Positions 33,341 to 42,077 of a stretch of DNA of 64,000 nt are shown piece by piece. The stretch is from NCBI RefSeq assembly GCF_040546815.1, contig NZ_JBEPOO010000001.1, forward strand, positions 2,666,001-2,730,000, in the 5' to 3' direction. The stretch is from Devosia sp. 2618. GTDB taxonomy: Bacteria; Pseudomonadota; Alphaproteobacteria; Rhizobiales; Devosiaceae. The number at the start of each line of letters is the position of its first letter. Position 1 is the first letter of the stretch. The notes below the pieces were generated by a model. The model had not been told where the DNA came from. It saw only the letters and a program-made list of their open reading frames with translations, and did not search any database. A program made the position numbers and the translations under genes.

Positions 33341-33595
33341 GTGCCGGGACTGAATAAGCTGATCAGCATCGAGGGGCGCGGAAAATTCCGGCTGCTGGAG
33401 CGCTCAATTTCAACGACCACCGACATCGACACCATGACCGAAAAGCACGTGTATCACTTTCGGGTGGCGTTCTCTCCCGGCATTTCGGTGGGCCATCGCG
33501 TGGTCTATATGGGGCGCCGCTATACGATCACGGCCGTGGACGACACCGACCAATCCAATGGCCTGACGCTGACGACCGCACTGCAAAAGGCGTAG
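33341..33595 (+). CDS. Stand-alone phage head-closure (head-tail joining)-like protein
   Basis: An 84-residue protein starting at GTG 33341, preceded by GGGGGGA. The C-terminal part reads HFRVAFSPGISVGHRVVYMG, then RRYTITAVDDTDQSNGLTLT, which matches the pattern of small phage head-closure/head-tail joining proteins (R-V-x-Y-x-G-R-x-Y-x-I-x-A-V-x-[ND]-x-D followed by a closing strand). No capsid, portal, terminase or tail gene is nearby. It may be a relic, a gene-transfer-agent stray or a domesticated copy. Length is slightly below the usual 100-110 residues. Assignment is by motif only. Confidence 0.5.
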   Translation: MPGLNKLISIEGRGKFRLLERSISTTTDIDTMTEKHVYHFRVAFSPGISVGHRVVYMGRRYTITAVDDTDQSNGLTLTTALQKA

Positions 33596-33666
33596 GCTGG
33601 CGGCTGCGATCTGGGAAGCCCGCACCGATCGGCTGGAACAATTCGTCACCAATAGGGAGACGCAAA

Positions 33667-34137
33667 ATGACGCTTGATGCAGAACGCGACCTCGAAATTA
33701 CCCGTGTCATCAAGGCCCCGCGCAGCGCGATCTGGGCGGCCTGGACGACGCCGGAGCAGTTTGCAAAGTGGTGGATTCCCGCGCCCATGACCTGCAAGAT
33801 CGTCGAACTGGATGTTCGGCCTGGCGGCGCGATGGTGACGGAGATGAGCGAGGACGGCACGACTTTTGGGCCGCATATGGACGCCTGCTACCTAGTGGTC
33901 GAGCCCGAGCGCCGGATCGTCTTCACCAACAATCTGGTGGGCGGCTGGCGGCCGGCGGACAATCCGTTTCTCGCCATGAGCGCGGAAATCACGCTGGAAG
34001 ATCATCCCGACGGCACGCTCTATCGTGCCGTGGCCAAGCACGGATCAGCTGAAGCGCGCGACAAGCATGCGGAACTCGGTTTTTACGACGGCTGGGGCGC
34101 GGTGACGGAACAGCTTGCAGCGCTGGTGGAGAGATAA
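33667..34137 (+). CDS. SRPBCC / AHSA1-like START-fold protein
   Basis: A 156-residue protein of the AHSA1 (activator of Hsp90 ATPase homologue) bacterial group within the SRPBCC superfamily. ITRVIKAPRSAIWAAWTTPEQFAKWW is the signature N-terminal strand and helix, with VRPGGAMVTEM, RRIVFTNNL and the C-terminal helix FYDGWGAVTEQLAAL. GGGAG precedes the ATG. Such proteins bind small hydrophobic ligands or act in stress responses, and many are encoded with ArsR-type regulators, but none is present here. Confidence 0.88.
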   Translation: MTLDAERDLEITRVIKAPRSAIWAAWTTPEQFAKWWIPAPMTCKIVELDVRPGGAMVTEMSEDGTTFGPHMDACYLVVEPERRIVFTNNLVGGWRPADNPFLAMSAEITLEDHPDGTLYRAVAKHGSAEARDKHAELGFYDGWGAVTEQLAALVER

Positions 34138-34142
34138 GGGTA

Positions 34143-34224
34143 CGCCCTCGTGGTTCGACAAGCTCACCATGAGGGCTATTTGTGTGCCATACCAGGGCAG
34201 CCCTGAGGGTAAGGCGGGCGCGTG
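34143..34224. repeat. Family C intergenic palindrome
   Basis: CGCCCTCGTGGTTCGACAAG and CTCACCATGAGGGCT open the element, and AGCCCTGAGGGTAAGGCGGG closes it as a degraded complement. It sits between the AHSA1 gene and the convergent AEC transporter gene. Confidence 0.65.
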
Positions 34225-34262
34225 GCGACGTTTGAGTCACAAGGTCTTGGCACGGATAGCGG

Positions 34263-35198
34263 CTACAAGCTCAACACATATAACCAGCCAGACACCGTTA
34301 TCGCCGAAGCAATCGTGCCGATGAGGATGGCGTTGGCGGCGACGCTGGTGCCGCGATTGTAGTAGGTGGCGAAAACGTAGACGTTGACGCCGGCGGGCAT
34401 GGCGGCCAGCAGGATGCCGTAGCGGGCGATTTCCATGGGGACGTGGAACACCCAGATCATCAGCACATAGGCAATGGCCGGGTGGACGATCAGCTTGATG
34501 ATGGCAGCGACCAGCGCCTGTTTCCAGTTGTCGGATAGCTTGAACTCGTTGAGCGCGCCGCCGATGCCGAACAGTGCTGCCGGAACGACGGCAGAACTCA
34601 TCATGATGAAGAAGGCTTCGGCCGGCTCGATCAGGGTAAGGCCGGAGAAATAGCCGATCATGCCGGCGGCAATGCCCCAGATCAGCGGATTGGACGCGAC
34701 GCGACGAACAGCGGTGAGCAGGGTCTTGCCGAGCGAGGCGCCATCGCGACGCATCAGCTCCATGGTGATCATGCCGATGGTGAGCAGGATCGCGCCATGA
34801 AGGCCGATGATCGAGAGCGTCACCGGCAGGGATTCCACGCCATAGGCGCGTTGCATGATGGGCAGGCCGACCAGCACCGTATTGGTGAAGGTGCCGGCAA
34901 AACCGACCGACACCCCCTCGCACCGCGTATTGCCGAACAGTTTAACGGCGATAACGATGCCGATGACGAAGCAGATCAGCGCGCCCAGATAGAACGGGCC
35001 GATAATGGCGGGGTTGAACGCGGCGCTGAAATCGCTGGTAATCAGCGAGTAGAACAGCAGGCACGGTGTCGCGAAATTGTTGACGAAAGCGATTAGGCTT
35101 TTGATGCCATCGGCGGGGAACAGGCGAAAGCGCACCGCGCCATATCCGAGTGCCATCAACGCGAAAATGGGCGCGATGACAGTAAGAATGGCAAGCAT
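34263..35198 (-). CDS. AEC (auxin efflux carrier) family transporter
   Basis: A 311-residue inner-membrane protein with about ten helices in two inverted halves. Family features are IAPIFALMALGYGAVRFRLF, FVNNFATPCLLFYSL with the characteristic N-x-x-x-P in the broken helix, GFAGTFTNTVLVGLPIM, and the C-terminal half AAMPAGVNVYVFATYY. Bacterial AEC proteins such as MdcF or YfdV-like carriers move carboxylates, but the substrate here is unknown. The gene is divergent from glpD. Confidence 0.88.
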   Translation of the reverse strand: MLAILTVIAPIFALMALGYGAVRFRLFPADGIKSLIAFVNNFATPCLLFYSLITSDFSAAFNPAIIGPFYLGALICFVIGIVIAVKLFGNTRCEGVSVGFAGTFTNTVLVGLPIMQRAYGVESLPVTLSIIGLHGAILLTIGMITMELMRRDGASLGKTLLTAVRRVASNPLIWGIAAGMIGYFSGLTLIEPAEAFFIMMSSAVVPAALFGIGGALNEFKLSDNWKQALVAAIIKLIVHPAIAYVLMIWVFHVPMEIARYGILLAAMPAGVNVYVFATYYNRGTSVAANAILIGTIASAITVSGWLYVLSL

Positions 35199-35302
35199 GG
35201 CCGCGAACTTCCCGGAAAGGACAGACCCCCTGCCCTAGCCTCCTGAGACGGAGCGGTCAATTGCGGTCTGGTATGGCAGTCTTCATGCTGGACAATCGCA
35301 AT

Positions 35303-35352
35303 AAACGAAAGCCTGATGCTTGAAAACGAAAGCCAAGCGCGTATAAACGAAA
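35303..35352 (+). promoter_or_regulatory. Triple AAACGAAA direct repeat, probable DeoR-family (GlpR) operator
   Basis: AAACGAAA occurs at 35303, 35324 and 35345, exactly 21 bases apart (two helical turns). Repeats containing TTTCGTTT are typical operators of DeoR-family repressors, which include GlpR. The last copy ends 17 bases before the glpD start, so bound repressor would block initiation. glpR itself is not in the window. Confidence 0.65.
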
Positions 35353-35369
35353 TGACTGGAGACCGCAGC

Positions 35370-36866
35370 ATGGCCACGAGCGACAGCGTCGACATTTTCG
35401 TTATTGGCGGGGGCATAAACGGCGCGAGCATTGCCCGCGACGCAGTGGGGCGCGGCTATAGCGTGGCGCTGGCCGAGATGAACGATCTGGCCTCGGGCAC
35501 CTCGTCGGCCGCCACCAAGTTGGTGCATGGCGGGCTGCGCTATCTCGAGCACTACGAATTCCGGCTGGTGCATGAGGCATTGGCCGAACGTGAAGTGCTG
35601 TGGGCCGAAGCGCCGCACATCATCAAGCCGCTGCGGTTTGTGCTGCCGCATCACAAGGGCCTGCGCCCTGCCCTGGTGCTGCGCGCGGGGCTGGCCATGT
35701 ATGACTATATGGGCGGCCGTCGCCTGTTGCCGCCGACCAAGACGCTAGACCTGACCAAAGACATCACCGGCAAGCCGCTGAAACCCGGCTATCGGCTGGG
35801 CTTTGAATATTCGGACTGCTGGGTGGACGATGCGCGCTTTGTGGTGCTGAACGCGCGCGATGCCGCCGACAAGGGCGCGGCGGTGCATGTGCGCACCAAG
35901 GTGACCAGCGTGCGCCGCGATGCAGGCGGCTGGCTGATCGAGCTGGATGGAGAGGCCGGGCGGCAGAGTGTGCGGGCAAAGCTGGTCGTCAACGCGGCGG
36001 GGCCATGGGTCGACCACGTCATCACCGGGGCGATGGGCAGGAACGGCGCGCATAATGTGCGGCTGGTCAAAGGCAGCCATATCGTGGTGCGCAAGCTCTA
36101 TGACCACGACCGCTGCTACATGTTCCAGAACGCTGACGGCCGCATCATTTTCTCCATCCCCTATGAGGATGATTTCACCCTGATCGGCACCACCGACGAG
36201 GATTATCCGGGCGATCCGAAGGACGTTAAAATCTCGGACGCCGAAACCGATTACCTGCTGGGCGCGGCCAGCGAATATTTCGCCAAGCCGGTGACGCGCG
36301 ACCAGATCCACTGGACCTATTCGGGTGTGCGACCGCTGTTTGATGACGGCGCCAGCGCTGCGCAGGAAGCGACGCGCGATTATGTGCTCAAGGTGGATGG
36401 CGACGCGGAGGCCGGCGCCGCAATCAATGTGTTTGGCGGCAAGCTGACCACGTCGCGGCGGCTGGCGGAATCGGTGCTGGAAAAGATCGAGGGCGTGCTG
36501 GGCGCCAAGGGCAAGCCATGGACCAAGACCAGCCGTCTGCCGGGTGGCGGGTTTGAGCCGCTGGCGTTTGACGCCGAAGTGCGTCGGCTGGGCATGGAAT
36601 ATAGCGGGCTGCCGGGTACGCTATTGCGCCGGTTGATGCGGCAATATGGGACCAAGGCCAGGGACGTGCTTGGCGATGCCAAATCGGTGGACGATCTGGG
36701 GCGGCACTTCGGCTGGGATCTCTATGCACGCGAAGTGGTTTATCTGGTTGAACACGAGTGGGCACGCACGGCACAAGATGTGTTGTGGCGGCGAACCAAG
36801 GTTGGGCTGCGGGTGAGTGCCGAGGACGTGGCGGCGCTGGAGGCGTATCTGGCTAGCCGGAAGTAG
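35370..36866 (+). CDS. glpD: Glycerol-3-phosphate dehydrogenase, aerobic, FAD-dependent
   Basis: A 498-residue membrane-associated flavoprotein oxidising sn-glycerol 3-phosphate to dihydroxyacetone phosphate and passing electrons to quinone. The start ATG 35370 has GGAG 9 bases upstream; earlier in-frame starts are less supported. FVIGGGINGASIARDAVGRG is the FAD Rossmann motif. DLASGTSSAATKLVHGGLRYLEHYEFRLV (about 35490-35570) is the family signature, with VNAAGPWVDH and IGTTDEDYPGD further on. Usual length. glpK follows after about 200 bases containing a 147-bp repeat. Three DeoR-type repeats lie in the promoter. Confidence 0.95.
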   Translation: MATSDSVDIFVIGGGINGASIARDAVGRGYSVALAEMNDLASGTSSAATKLVHGGLRYLEHYEFRLVHEALAEREVLWAEAPHIIKPLRFVLPHHKGLRPALVLRAGLAMYDYMGGRRLLPPTKTLDLTKDITGKPLKPGYRLGFEYSDCWVDDARFVVLNARDAADKGAAVHVRTKVTSVRRDAGGWLIELDGEAGRQSVRAKLVVNAAGPWVDHVITGAMGRNGAHNVRLVKGSHIVVRKLYDHDRCYMFQNADGRIIFSIPYEDDFTLIGTTDEDYPGDPKDVKISDAETDYLLGAASEYFAKPVTRDQIHWTYSGVRPLFDDGASAAQEATRDYVLKVDGDAEAGAAINVFGGKLTTSRRLAESVLEKIEGVLGAKGKPWTKTSRLPGGGFEPLAFDAEVRRLGMEYSGLPGTLLRRLMRQYGTKARDVLGDAKSVDDLGRHFGWDLYAREVVYLVEHEWARTAQDVLWRRTKVGLRVSAEDVAALEAYLASRK

Positions 36867-36884
36867 CGCTGAAGCATCAGTCAA

Positions 36885-37031
36885 TACCCTCCCCCTTGAG
36901 GGGAGGGATCAAGGGTGGGGGTGAGTCAGGACCACCGGACTCGCGGAGAGATACCCCTTCCCTGCTCGATTCAACGGACTTAGCTGAAGCTAAGTCCTAT
37001 CTCACTTCCCTCCCCTCAAGGGGGAGGGTGG
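36885..37031. repeat. 147-bp composite palindromic element with internal stem (family A2)
   Basis: The ends ACCCTCCCCCTTGAGGGGAG and CTCCCCTCAAGGGGGAGGGT are complementary. Inside lies a perfect 10-bp stem GGACTTAGCT-GA-AGCTAAGTCC (36976-36997) and the shared words GACTCGCGGAGAGA and CCTTCCCTGCTCGAT. A close copy is at 43251-43395. It lies between glpD and glpK. Confidence 0.8.
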
Positions 37032-37067
37032 ACGACTGAGAGACCGGGAAGCGGTCCTGGAGGAACT

Positions 37068-38555
37068 ATGAGCGACTACATTCTGGCGATCGACCAGGGG
37101 ACCACATCGAGCCGGGCTATTGTTTTCAACAAGGACCGCACGATTGCCGGCGTCGGCCAGAAGGAATTCACTCAGATTCTTCCGCGCGATGGCTGCGTGG
37201 AGCATGACCCGGAGGAAATCTGGGAGAGCGTGGTCTGGGCGGTGAAAAAGGCGCTCGCGGCGGCCAAGGTCGAGGGCAAGGACATTGCCGCGATCGGCAT
37301 TACCAACCAACGCGAGACGACGCTGATCTGGGACCGCAAAACCGGCAAGGCGATCCACAATGCTATTGTGTGGCAGGATCGGCGGACGGCGTCCCATTGC
37401 GCCAAGCTCAAGAAGACCGGGCACGAAAAGGTCGTGACCAAAAAGACCGGGCTGCTGCTCGACCCCTATTTCAGTGGCACCAAGGTCAAATGGCTGCTCG
37501 ACAATGTGAAGGGCGCGCGCAAGCGGGCCGAGAAGGGTGAGCTGGCTTTTGGGACGGTCGACAGCTTCCTGATCTGGCGGCTGACCGGTGGCAAGAGCCA
37601 TGTGACCGACGCGACCAATGCCGGGCGGACGCTGCTGTTCGATATCGGCAAGAACGCTTGGGACAAGGGCCTTCTGGAGCTGTTCGAGGTGCCGGCCGCG
37701 CTGCTGCCCGAGGTCAAGGATTGTGCGGCCGATTTTGGCGTCACGGACGAGAGCCTGTTTGGCGCGGCTATTCCGATTTTGGGCGTTGCGGGCGATCAGC
37801 ATGCGGCGACTATCGGGCAAGCGTGTTTTGAGCCGGGCATGTTGAAATCAACCTATGGCACGGGCTGCTTTGCGCTGCTCAATACCGGCAAGGACATGGT
37901 GCGCAGCAAGAACCGGCTGCTGACGACCATTGCGTACCGGCTCGATGGCAAGACGAGTTATGCGCTGGAAGGCTCGATCTTTATCGCGGGTGCGGCGGTG
38001 CAATGGATCCAGGATGGTCTGAAACTGGTGAAGAATGCCAGCGAAACCGGGCCTTTGGCGCAGACGGCCGACCCGAGCCAGAACGTTTATATGGTGCCCG
38101 CCTTTGTGGGTCTGGGCGCGCCGTGGTGGGATGCCGAGGCGCGGGGCGCAATCTATGGGCTGACGCGCAATTCGGGGCCGGCGGAAATCGCCAAGGCGGC
38201 GCTGGAAGCGGTTTGCTATCAGACGCGCGACCTGCTGGAGGCCATGCGCAAGGACTGGAAGGGCGGGCAGGACACGGTTTTGCGCGTCGATGGCGGCATG
38301 GTGGCTTCGGACTGGACCATGCAGTTTTTGGCAGATGTGCTGGATGCGCCGGTGGATCGACCGGTGATTTTGGAGACCACGGCGCTGGGGGCGGCTTGGC
38401 TGGCGGGATCGCGGGCCGGGGTGTGGCCGGGAATGGCAGAGTTTGCCAAGAGCTGGGCACGGGATCAGCGGTTTGAGCCGGTGATGGGGGCGAAGGAGCG
38501 CCGGGCGAAGATCAAGGGGTGGGATGTGGCGGTGCGGCGGACGTTGAGTGTTTGA
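37068..38555 (+). CDS. glpK: Glycerol kinase
   Basis: A 495-residue FGGY-family kinase phosphorylating glycerol to sn-glycerol 3-phosphate. [20 protein letters not shown] is the ATP phosphate-binding start. [28 protein letters not shown] (around 37309-37386) contains the family signature 1 area. [14 protein letters not shown] and [20 protein letters not shown] follow, then DGGMVASDW near the C-terminus. Length and order match E. coli GlpK. It supplies the substrate of GlpD encoded upstream. No glpF facilitator or glycerol ABC transporter is in the window. Confidence 0.96.
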   Translation: MSDYILAIDQGTTSSRAIVFNKDRTIAGVGQKEFTQILPRDGCVEHDPEEIWESVVWAVKKALAAAKVEGKDIAAIGITNQRETTLIWDRKTGKAIHNAIVWQDRRTASHCAKLKKTGHEKVVTKKTGLLLDPYFSGTKVKWLLDNVKGARKRAEKGELAFGTVDSFLIWRLTGGKSHVTDATNAGRTLLFDIGKNAWDKGLLELFEVPAALLPEVKDCAADFGVTDESLFGAAIPILGVAGDQHAATIGQACFEPGMLKSTYGTGCFALLNTGKDMVRSKNRLLTTIAYRLDGKTSYALEGSIFIAGAAVQWIQDGLKLVKNASETGPLAQTADPSQNVYMVPAFVGLGAPWWDAEARGAIYGLTRNSGPAEIAKAALEAVCYQTRDLLEAMRKDWKGGQDTVLRVDGGMVASDWTMQFLADVLDAPVDRPVILETTALGAAWLAGSRAGVWPGMAEFAKSWARDQRFEPVMGAKERRAKIKGWDVAVRRTLSV

Positions 38556-38603
38556 GCGCTACTGATCGCAGGCTGGCGAACTACGCTTTAGGCTGAAAGT
38601 GGA

Positions 38604-38719
38604 TACCCCCACCTAACCTCCCCCTGATAGGGGGAGGAATCTGGCTGGTGGTGAGAGATGATTTTGCCCCATGCACGATCTAGTTCCTCCCCTTTTCAGG
38701 AGGAGGCTAGGTGGGGGTA
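38604..38719. repeat. 116-bp palindromic element with 36-bp inverted ends (family A)
   Basis: Starts TACCCCCACCTAACCTCCCC and ends GGCTAGGTGGGGGTA, the same arms and exactly the same length as the element at 10357-10472, with a diverged 44-base loop. It lies between the convergent glpK and CAP-protein genes and could end both transcripts. Confidence 0.8.
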
Positions 38720-38738
38720 TTCTTTCTAATCTAGCTTC

Positions 38739-39242
38739 CTACCCTCGCCACGCATCAAAGCTACCACCGGCAATCATCGTCCAATAGACCTTGCCACTCG
38801 ACGCGCGGGCGCTGGCCAGGCCGAATTCGGTGAACTTGCTGCTGAGCAAAGTGGACCTGTGGCCGGAGGAGTTCATCCAGCCTTCGATAGCGCCCTGCAG
38901 GTTGGTGTAACCCTTGGCCACGTTTTCGCCGACGGCGCCGAGATAGCCAGCAGTCGTAACGCGCTGGCGAAGGGTGACGCCGAGGTCGTGGCTCATGGTG
39001 TCTTTTTGCGCCATCAGGCGGGCCTGTGATCTGGCAGCGTCTTCAAGACGTGGATTATAGGTCCAGTCTGGCGCGCCATTGGCTTTGCGGACGGTGTTGA
39101 TCGCCGTCAGGATTTCGGACTGGGTCAGTTCTTCCGGGCGGCTGGCGGCGGCTTTGGGCAGCACCGGGACGGTGGTCGAGCAGGCAGCTAGAACGGCAGC
39201 GGCGCTGACAAAGAGAAAACCGCGTCGGGTCGGATTGAGCAT
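38739..39242 (-). CDS. CAP/SCP-domain (YkwD-like) lipoprotein
   Basis: A 167-residue exported protein. Signal MLNPTRRGFLFVSAAAVLAA-C ends in a lipobox (LAAC), with an RR pair that may allow Tat export. The CAP domain covers residues 42-165: ILTAINTVRKANGAPDWTYN, HDLGVTLRQRVTTAGY, VGENVAKGY, WMNSSGHRSTLLS and FGLASAR. The conserved His and Glu of the CAP cavity are present (SHD, GEN, SGHR). Molecular function of bacterial CAP proteins is unsettled. It lies 12 bases downstream of the APH(6)-like gene, so the two form an operon. Confidence 0.88.
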   Translation of the reverse strand: MLNPTRRGFLFVSAAAVLAACSTTVPVLPKAAASRPEELTQSEILTAINTVRKANGAPDWTYNPRLEDAARSQARLMAQKDTMSHDLGVTLRQRVTTAGYLGAVGENVAKGYTNLQGAIEGWMNSSGHRSTLLSSKFTEFGLASARASSGKVYWTMIAGGSFDAWRG

Positions 39243-39254
39243 TCTGGCTCCGGA

Positions 39255-40106
39255 TTAGGCCTGATCGTAGGCGCTGAGCAGATGGGGCAGCACGGCAAGA
39301 TCGGTGGTAATGGGATTGCCGGCGGCCAGATCCCAGCAGGCACTGAGCGCTGAGTGGGCGGCAGCATAGCCTAGGACGCGCTTGCGCGGAAAGCCCAGCC
39401 GGGTTTCGAAGGCTTCGACCAGCGCATTGATCCGCTTGGGATTGGCGGACAGTTGGATAGCGCCGGGCGGATTGCGGAACACGTTGGCCACTTCATAGAG
39501 CGGGTCGCCGATCAGCCCCTTGGGGTCGATGGCCAGCCAGCCGCGGTCGGAGCTGAGGATATTGTCGTGGTGCAGATCGCCATGCAGCGGGATTTGTGCG
39601 CTGGGGCGGTCGAAGAGTTTGAGCGCTATGCCGCTGGCGCGGGCATAGAGATCGCGGGCGGTGTGGGGCCAGGCGCGGACATCGGTATCAAACAGCGCCT
39701 TGAAGCGCTGTGGCAGCGGCATTAGGCCTTCGGGGGCATCGGCGCGGGGGCGGTGGAGATTTGTGACGACGGTGCAGATGGCGATAGTGCCTTCGTCATC
39801 ATGGCCGGCGCGGACCGGTTCGCTCAACGTGCCGCCATCGAGCCATTCCATGAATATGGTGTCGCCATGCATGTCAAAGACAGTGGCGGCACCCTCCCCG
39901 CCATACCAGTTCATCAACTGGGCGCCGCGACGTTCTTCCTCGGCGGCGAGGGATTTGAGGATTTTGAGGGCGGCGAAATTGCGCCCGTTCTGTTCGACGC
40001 GGAAAATCCAGCTGGTCGCGGTTTCGGCCACGAGCGTCGACTTGGTCAGGGACCAACGGATCATGGCACGGTTGAGCGCGGTTTCGGCGGGCGACTGATT
40101 CATCAT
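39255..40106 (-). CDS. APH(6)/hydroxyurea-type phosphotransferase family kinase
   Basis: A 283-residue protein of the aminoglycoside 6-phosphotransferase (streptomycin kinase, StrB/Aph(6)) family. Start ATG 40106 is chosen (a second ATG follows at 40103); the frame extends upstream without conserved sequence. SWIFRVEQNGRNFAALKIL holds the ATP-binding Lys, QIPLHGDLHHDNIL the Brenner catalytic motif with Asp and Asn, and WLAIDPKGLIGDPLYEVANVFRNP the Mg-binding Asp. Members may phosphorylate streptomycin or unknown metabolites; resistance should not be assumed. It is co-transcribed with the CAP lipoprotein gene. Confidence 0.85.
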   Translation of the reverse strand: MMNQSPAETALNRAMIRWSLTKSTLVAETATSWIFRVEQNGRNFAALKILKSLAAEEERRGAQLMNWYGGEGAATVFDMHGDTIFMEWLDGGTLSEPVRAGHDDEGTIAICTVVTNLHRPRADAPEGLMPLPQRFKALFDTDVRAWPHTARDLYARASGIALKLFDRPSAQIPLHGDLHHDNILSSDRGWLAIDPKGLIGDPLYEVANVFRNPPGAIQLSANPKRINALVEAFETRLGFPRKRVLGYAAAHSALSACWDLAAGNPITTDLAVLPHLLSAYDQA

Positions 40107-40320
40107 GGAGCCATTAGAGCAGAAGGAGCGGCGAGTTTCGACAGCCAGCCGCTTATGGACGGTAAAGTTGATGAGATGGTGGCGGTAGCGGTCGGTTAAG
40201 CCTATGCGTTGGCCGGATGGCAACCCTAATGACGGGAACAGCTCGGGGCGCAAGGTTTCATTACAATTGTAGGTTCAGCATGGCCTCAGGCGAAACGACG
40301 ACCTGCAGGGAGGCATCTGG

Positions 40321-40497
40321 ATGGCGCATCTACCTTATGACGACCAGCGTGGCGCGAGCCGGCTCGACGATATCATCGCGGCCGACGAGGCCCATCCTAC
40401 ACTGGGCAAGCAAATGCTCAACGGGCTGGGTGGCCTCGTGGTGCTGCTGGCGACCGGCGTGGTGATTGTGCTGCTGGTGCTGTGGAAGTCGCCGTAA
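40321..40497 (+). CDS. Tiny one-helix membrane protein
   Basis: A 58-residue protein with a strong ribosome binding site (AGGGAGG, 6 bases before ATG). MAHLPYDDQRGASRLDDIIA is a charged N-terminal half. GGLVVLLATGVVIVLLVLW is a single C-terminal membrane helix, followed by KSP. It is monocistronic between the divergent APH(6)-like gene and convergent uxaC. The sequence is coding-like despite its size. A second protein of the same plan is encoded at 42294. Function unknown. Confidence 0.7.
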   Translation: MAHLPYDDQRGASRLDDIIAADEAHPTLGKQMLNGLGGLVVLLATGVVIVLLVLWKSP

Positions 40498-40534
40498 GCG
40501 CATTCCGCTGGGCGCACCTGGCCCCATCCGGCAT

Positions 40535-40615
40535 CGTCATCACCCGGCTTGTCCGGGTGATCCATTCTACCGCAGCGCAACAGCTGGATTGCCCGGACGA
40601 GCCGGGCAATGACGG
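40535..40615. repeat. 81-bp REP-like palindrome (family B)
   Basis: ATCACCCGGCTTGTCCGGGT at the left and GCCCGGACGAGCCGGGCAAT at the right. Each arm is a hairpin (CCCGGcttgtCCGGG) and the arms also pair with each other. A copy of nearly the same length is at 46389-46470. The same type is frequent in Bradyrhizobium-like genomes. Confidence 0.75.
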
Positions 40616-40643
40616 CTGAACGATAACGCTGCGGAGCGGACAT

Positions 40644-40663
40644 CCTCTCCCAAAAGGGAGAGG
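40644..40663. repeat. Short CCTCTCCC/GGGAGAGG hairpin after uxaC
   Basis: Perfect 8-bp stem with an AAAA loop, 8 bases past the uxaC stop on the minus strand. There is no T run, so it may be a repeat fragment rather than a classical terminator. Confidence 0.45.
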
Positions 40664-40670
40664 GGAAGAG

Positions 40671-42077
40671 TTACTTGATCCGATAGGCGTCTTTGGCGGC
40701 TTGGTAACTGAGGTGTTTGGCTATTTCCCGCGCGGTGGATTTGCTGAGGCGGTTTTCGCCGACCCAACGGCCGAGGAAGCCGCAGACTTCACGGCGCCAG
40801 ACGTCGTGGCGGGCGGGGATGGACAGTAAAGCGCGGGTGTCGTCATTGAAGCCGGCGAGGTTGTAGAAGCCGGCGGATTCAACCACCTGATCGAGATAGC
40901 GACGAATACCCTGCGGGCTATCGTGGAACCACCAGGGCGGGCCAACCATCAGCGATGGCCAGTAGCCAGCCATGGGCGCGAGCTCGCGGGCATAAGTGGT
41001 TTCGTCGAGCACGAACATGATGATGCGCAGGTTCGGCTCGTTGCCGCAGCGCGACAGCAGGGCCTTGAGGCCGTTCACATAATCGGTGGTGCCGGGGATA
41101 TCGGCGCCAAGGTCTGGGCCGCGTTCGCCAAACAAGAGCGGATCGGTGTTGCGGCGCGAACCGGCATGGATCTGCATGACCATGCCGTCTTCGACCGAGA
41201 GCAGCGCCATTTCGGTTAGCATCTGGGCACGGAACAGTTCGGCGTCCGCCGCGTCATGCTTGCCCGACAGCACCTTGTCGAGCAGGGCTTGCTTGTCGAC
41301 CAGCGGCAGGTCGGCGGTGTTGGCGCTGGGCACGCCGTGGTCGGTGGCGACGGCGCCGAAGCGGCGGAAATATTCGCGGCGCTTGCGGTGCGCGTTGATC
41401 AGGCCATCCCAGGTGGTGATGTCTTCGCCGGTGATTTCGCCGAACTTTTTGAGGTTTTCGACGATTGCCGGGCGGCTCGGATCGGTCACGTCATCGGGGC
41501 GGTAGGTGGTACGAACGCGGCCTATGGTGCCGTTGGTTTCCATCTTCTGGTGGTGCACCAGCGGATCGAGCGCAAATTCGGTGGTGGCGATGACCTCGAC
41601 GCGGGCGCGGTCGAGCAGGGCGTGCGGCAGCAGGTCGGGCGTGGCCAAAGCGGCGTCGATCTTGTCGTAAATGGCGTCGGCGGTATCGGGCGACGGTTCA
41701 TCGGTTATGCCGAAGGCCCAATCGAGCGAGTGGTCGATCCAGGTTTTCGATGGGGTGCCGGCGAACAGGTAATAGTTGGCGGCAAACAGGCGCCAGGCCG
41801 CCCTGCCCTCGGCGACGGGCTTGCCATCCTTACGGGGCACGCCCAGATCGTCATAGCTCAGGCCCCGGCTGCGCAGCATACGCAACACGTAATGATCCGG
41901 CGTCAGGAACAGCGCGGCCGGATCGGAAAACCGGCCATTGTTAGCGAACCATGCCGGATCGGTATGCCCATGCGGGCAGATCAGCGGCAGGTCGGCCACA
42001 TCGGGATAAAGCTCGCGCGCGATGGACTGGGCGGGCTCGGAAGCGGGGAACAGACGGTCTGGGTGCAGGTGGGTCAT
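40671..42077 (-). CDS. uxaC: Glucuronate isomerase (uronate isomerase)
   Basis: A 468-residue amidohydrolase-fold isomerase converting D-glucuronate to D-fructuronate and D-galacturonate to D-tagaturonate. The start ATG 42077 gives the family-typical MTHLHPDRLFP; an ATG at 42116 would add 13 residues. CPHGHTDPAWFANN carries the metal-binding HxH-type residues. HAGSRRNTDPLLFGERGPDLGADIPGTTDYVNGLKALLSR (around 41035-41160) is conserved, as is the C-terminal DTRALLSIPARHDVWRREVCGF. No other hexuronate genes (uxuA, uxaB, TRAP transporter) are adjacent. The 215-base upstream region is AT-richer, but no ExuR-type site is certain. Confidence 0.94.
   Translation of the reverse strand: MTHLHPDRLFPASEPAQSIARELYPDVADLPLICPHGHTDPAWFANNGRFSDPAALFLTPDHYVLRMLRSRGLSYDDLGVPRKDGKPVAEGRAAWRLFAANYYLFAGTPSKTWIDHSLDWAFGITDEPSPDTADAIYDKIDAALATPDLLPHALLDRARVEVIATTEFALDPLVHHQKMETNGTIGRVRTTYRPDDVTDPSRPAIVENLKKFGEITGEDITTWDGLINAHRKRREYFRRFGAVATDHGVPSANTADLPLVDKQALLDKVLSGKHDAADAELFRAQMLTEMALLSVEDGMVMQIHAGSRRNTDPLLFGERGPDLGADIPGTTDYVNGLKALLSRCGNEPNLRIIMFVLDETTYARELAPMAGYWPSLMVGPPWWFHDSPQGIRRYLDQVVESAGFYNLAGFNDDTRALLSIPARHDVWRREVCGFLGRWVGENRLSKSTAREIAKHLSYQAAKDAYRIK

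Noticed and set aside
39255..40106. Calling the APH(6)-like gene a streptomycin resistance gene
   Set aside because: Family motifs are present, but many chromosomal members have no resistance role and nothing here shows acquisition.
40217..40465. 82-codon frame overlapping the tiny membrane protein gene
   Set aside because: The frame starting at 40321 has a strong ribosome binding site and a clean membrane helix; the other frame is Ser/Arg/Trp-rich noise.
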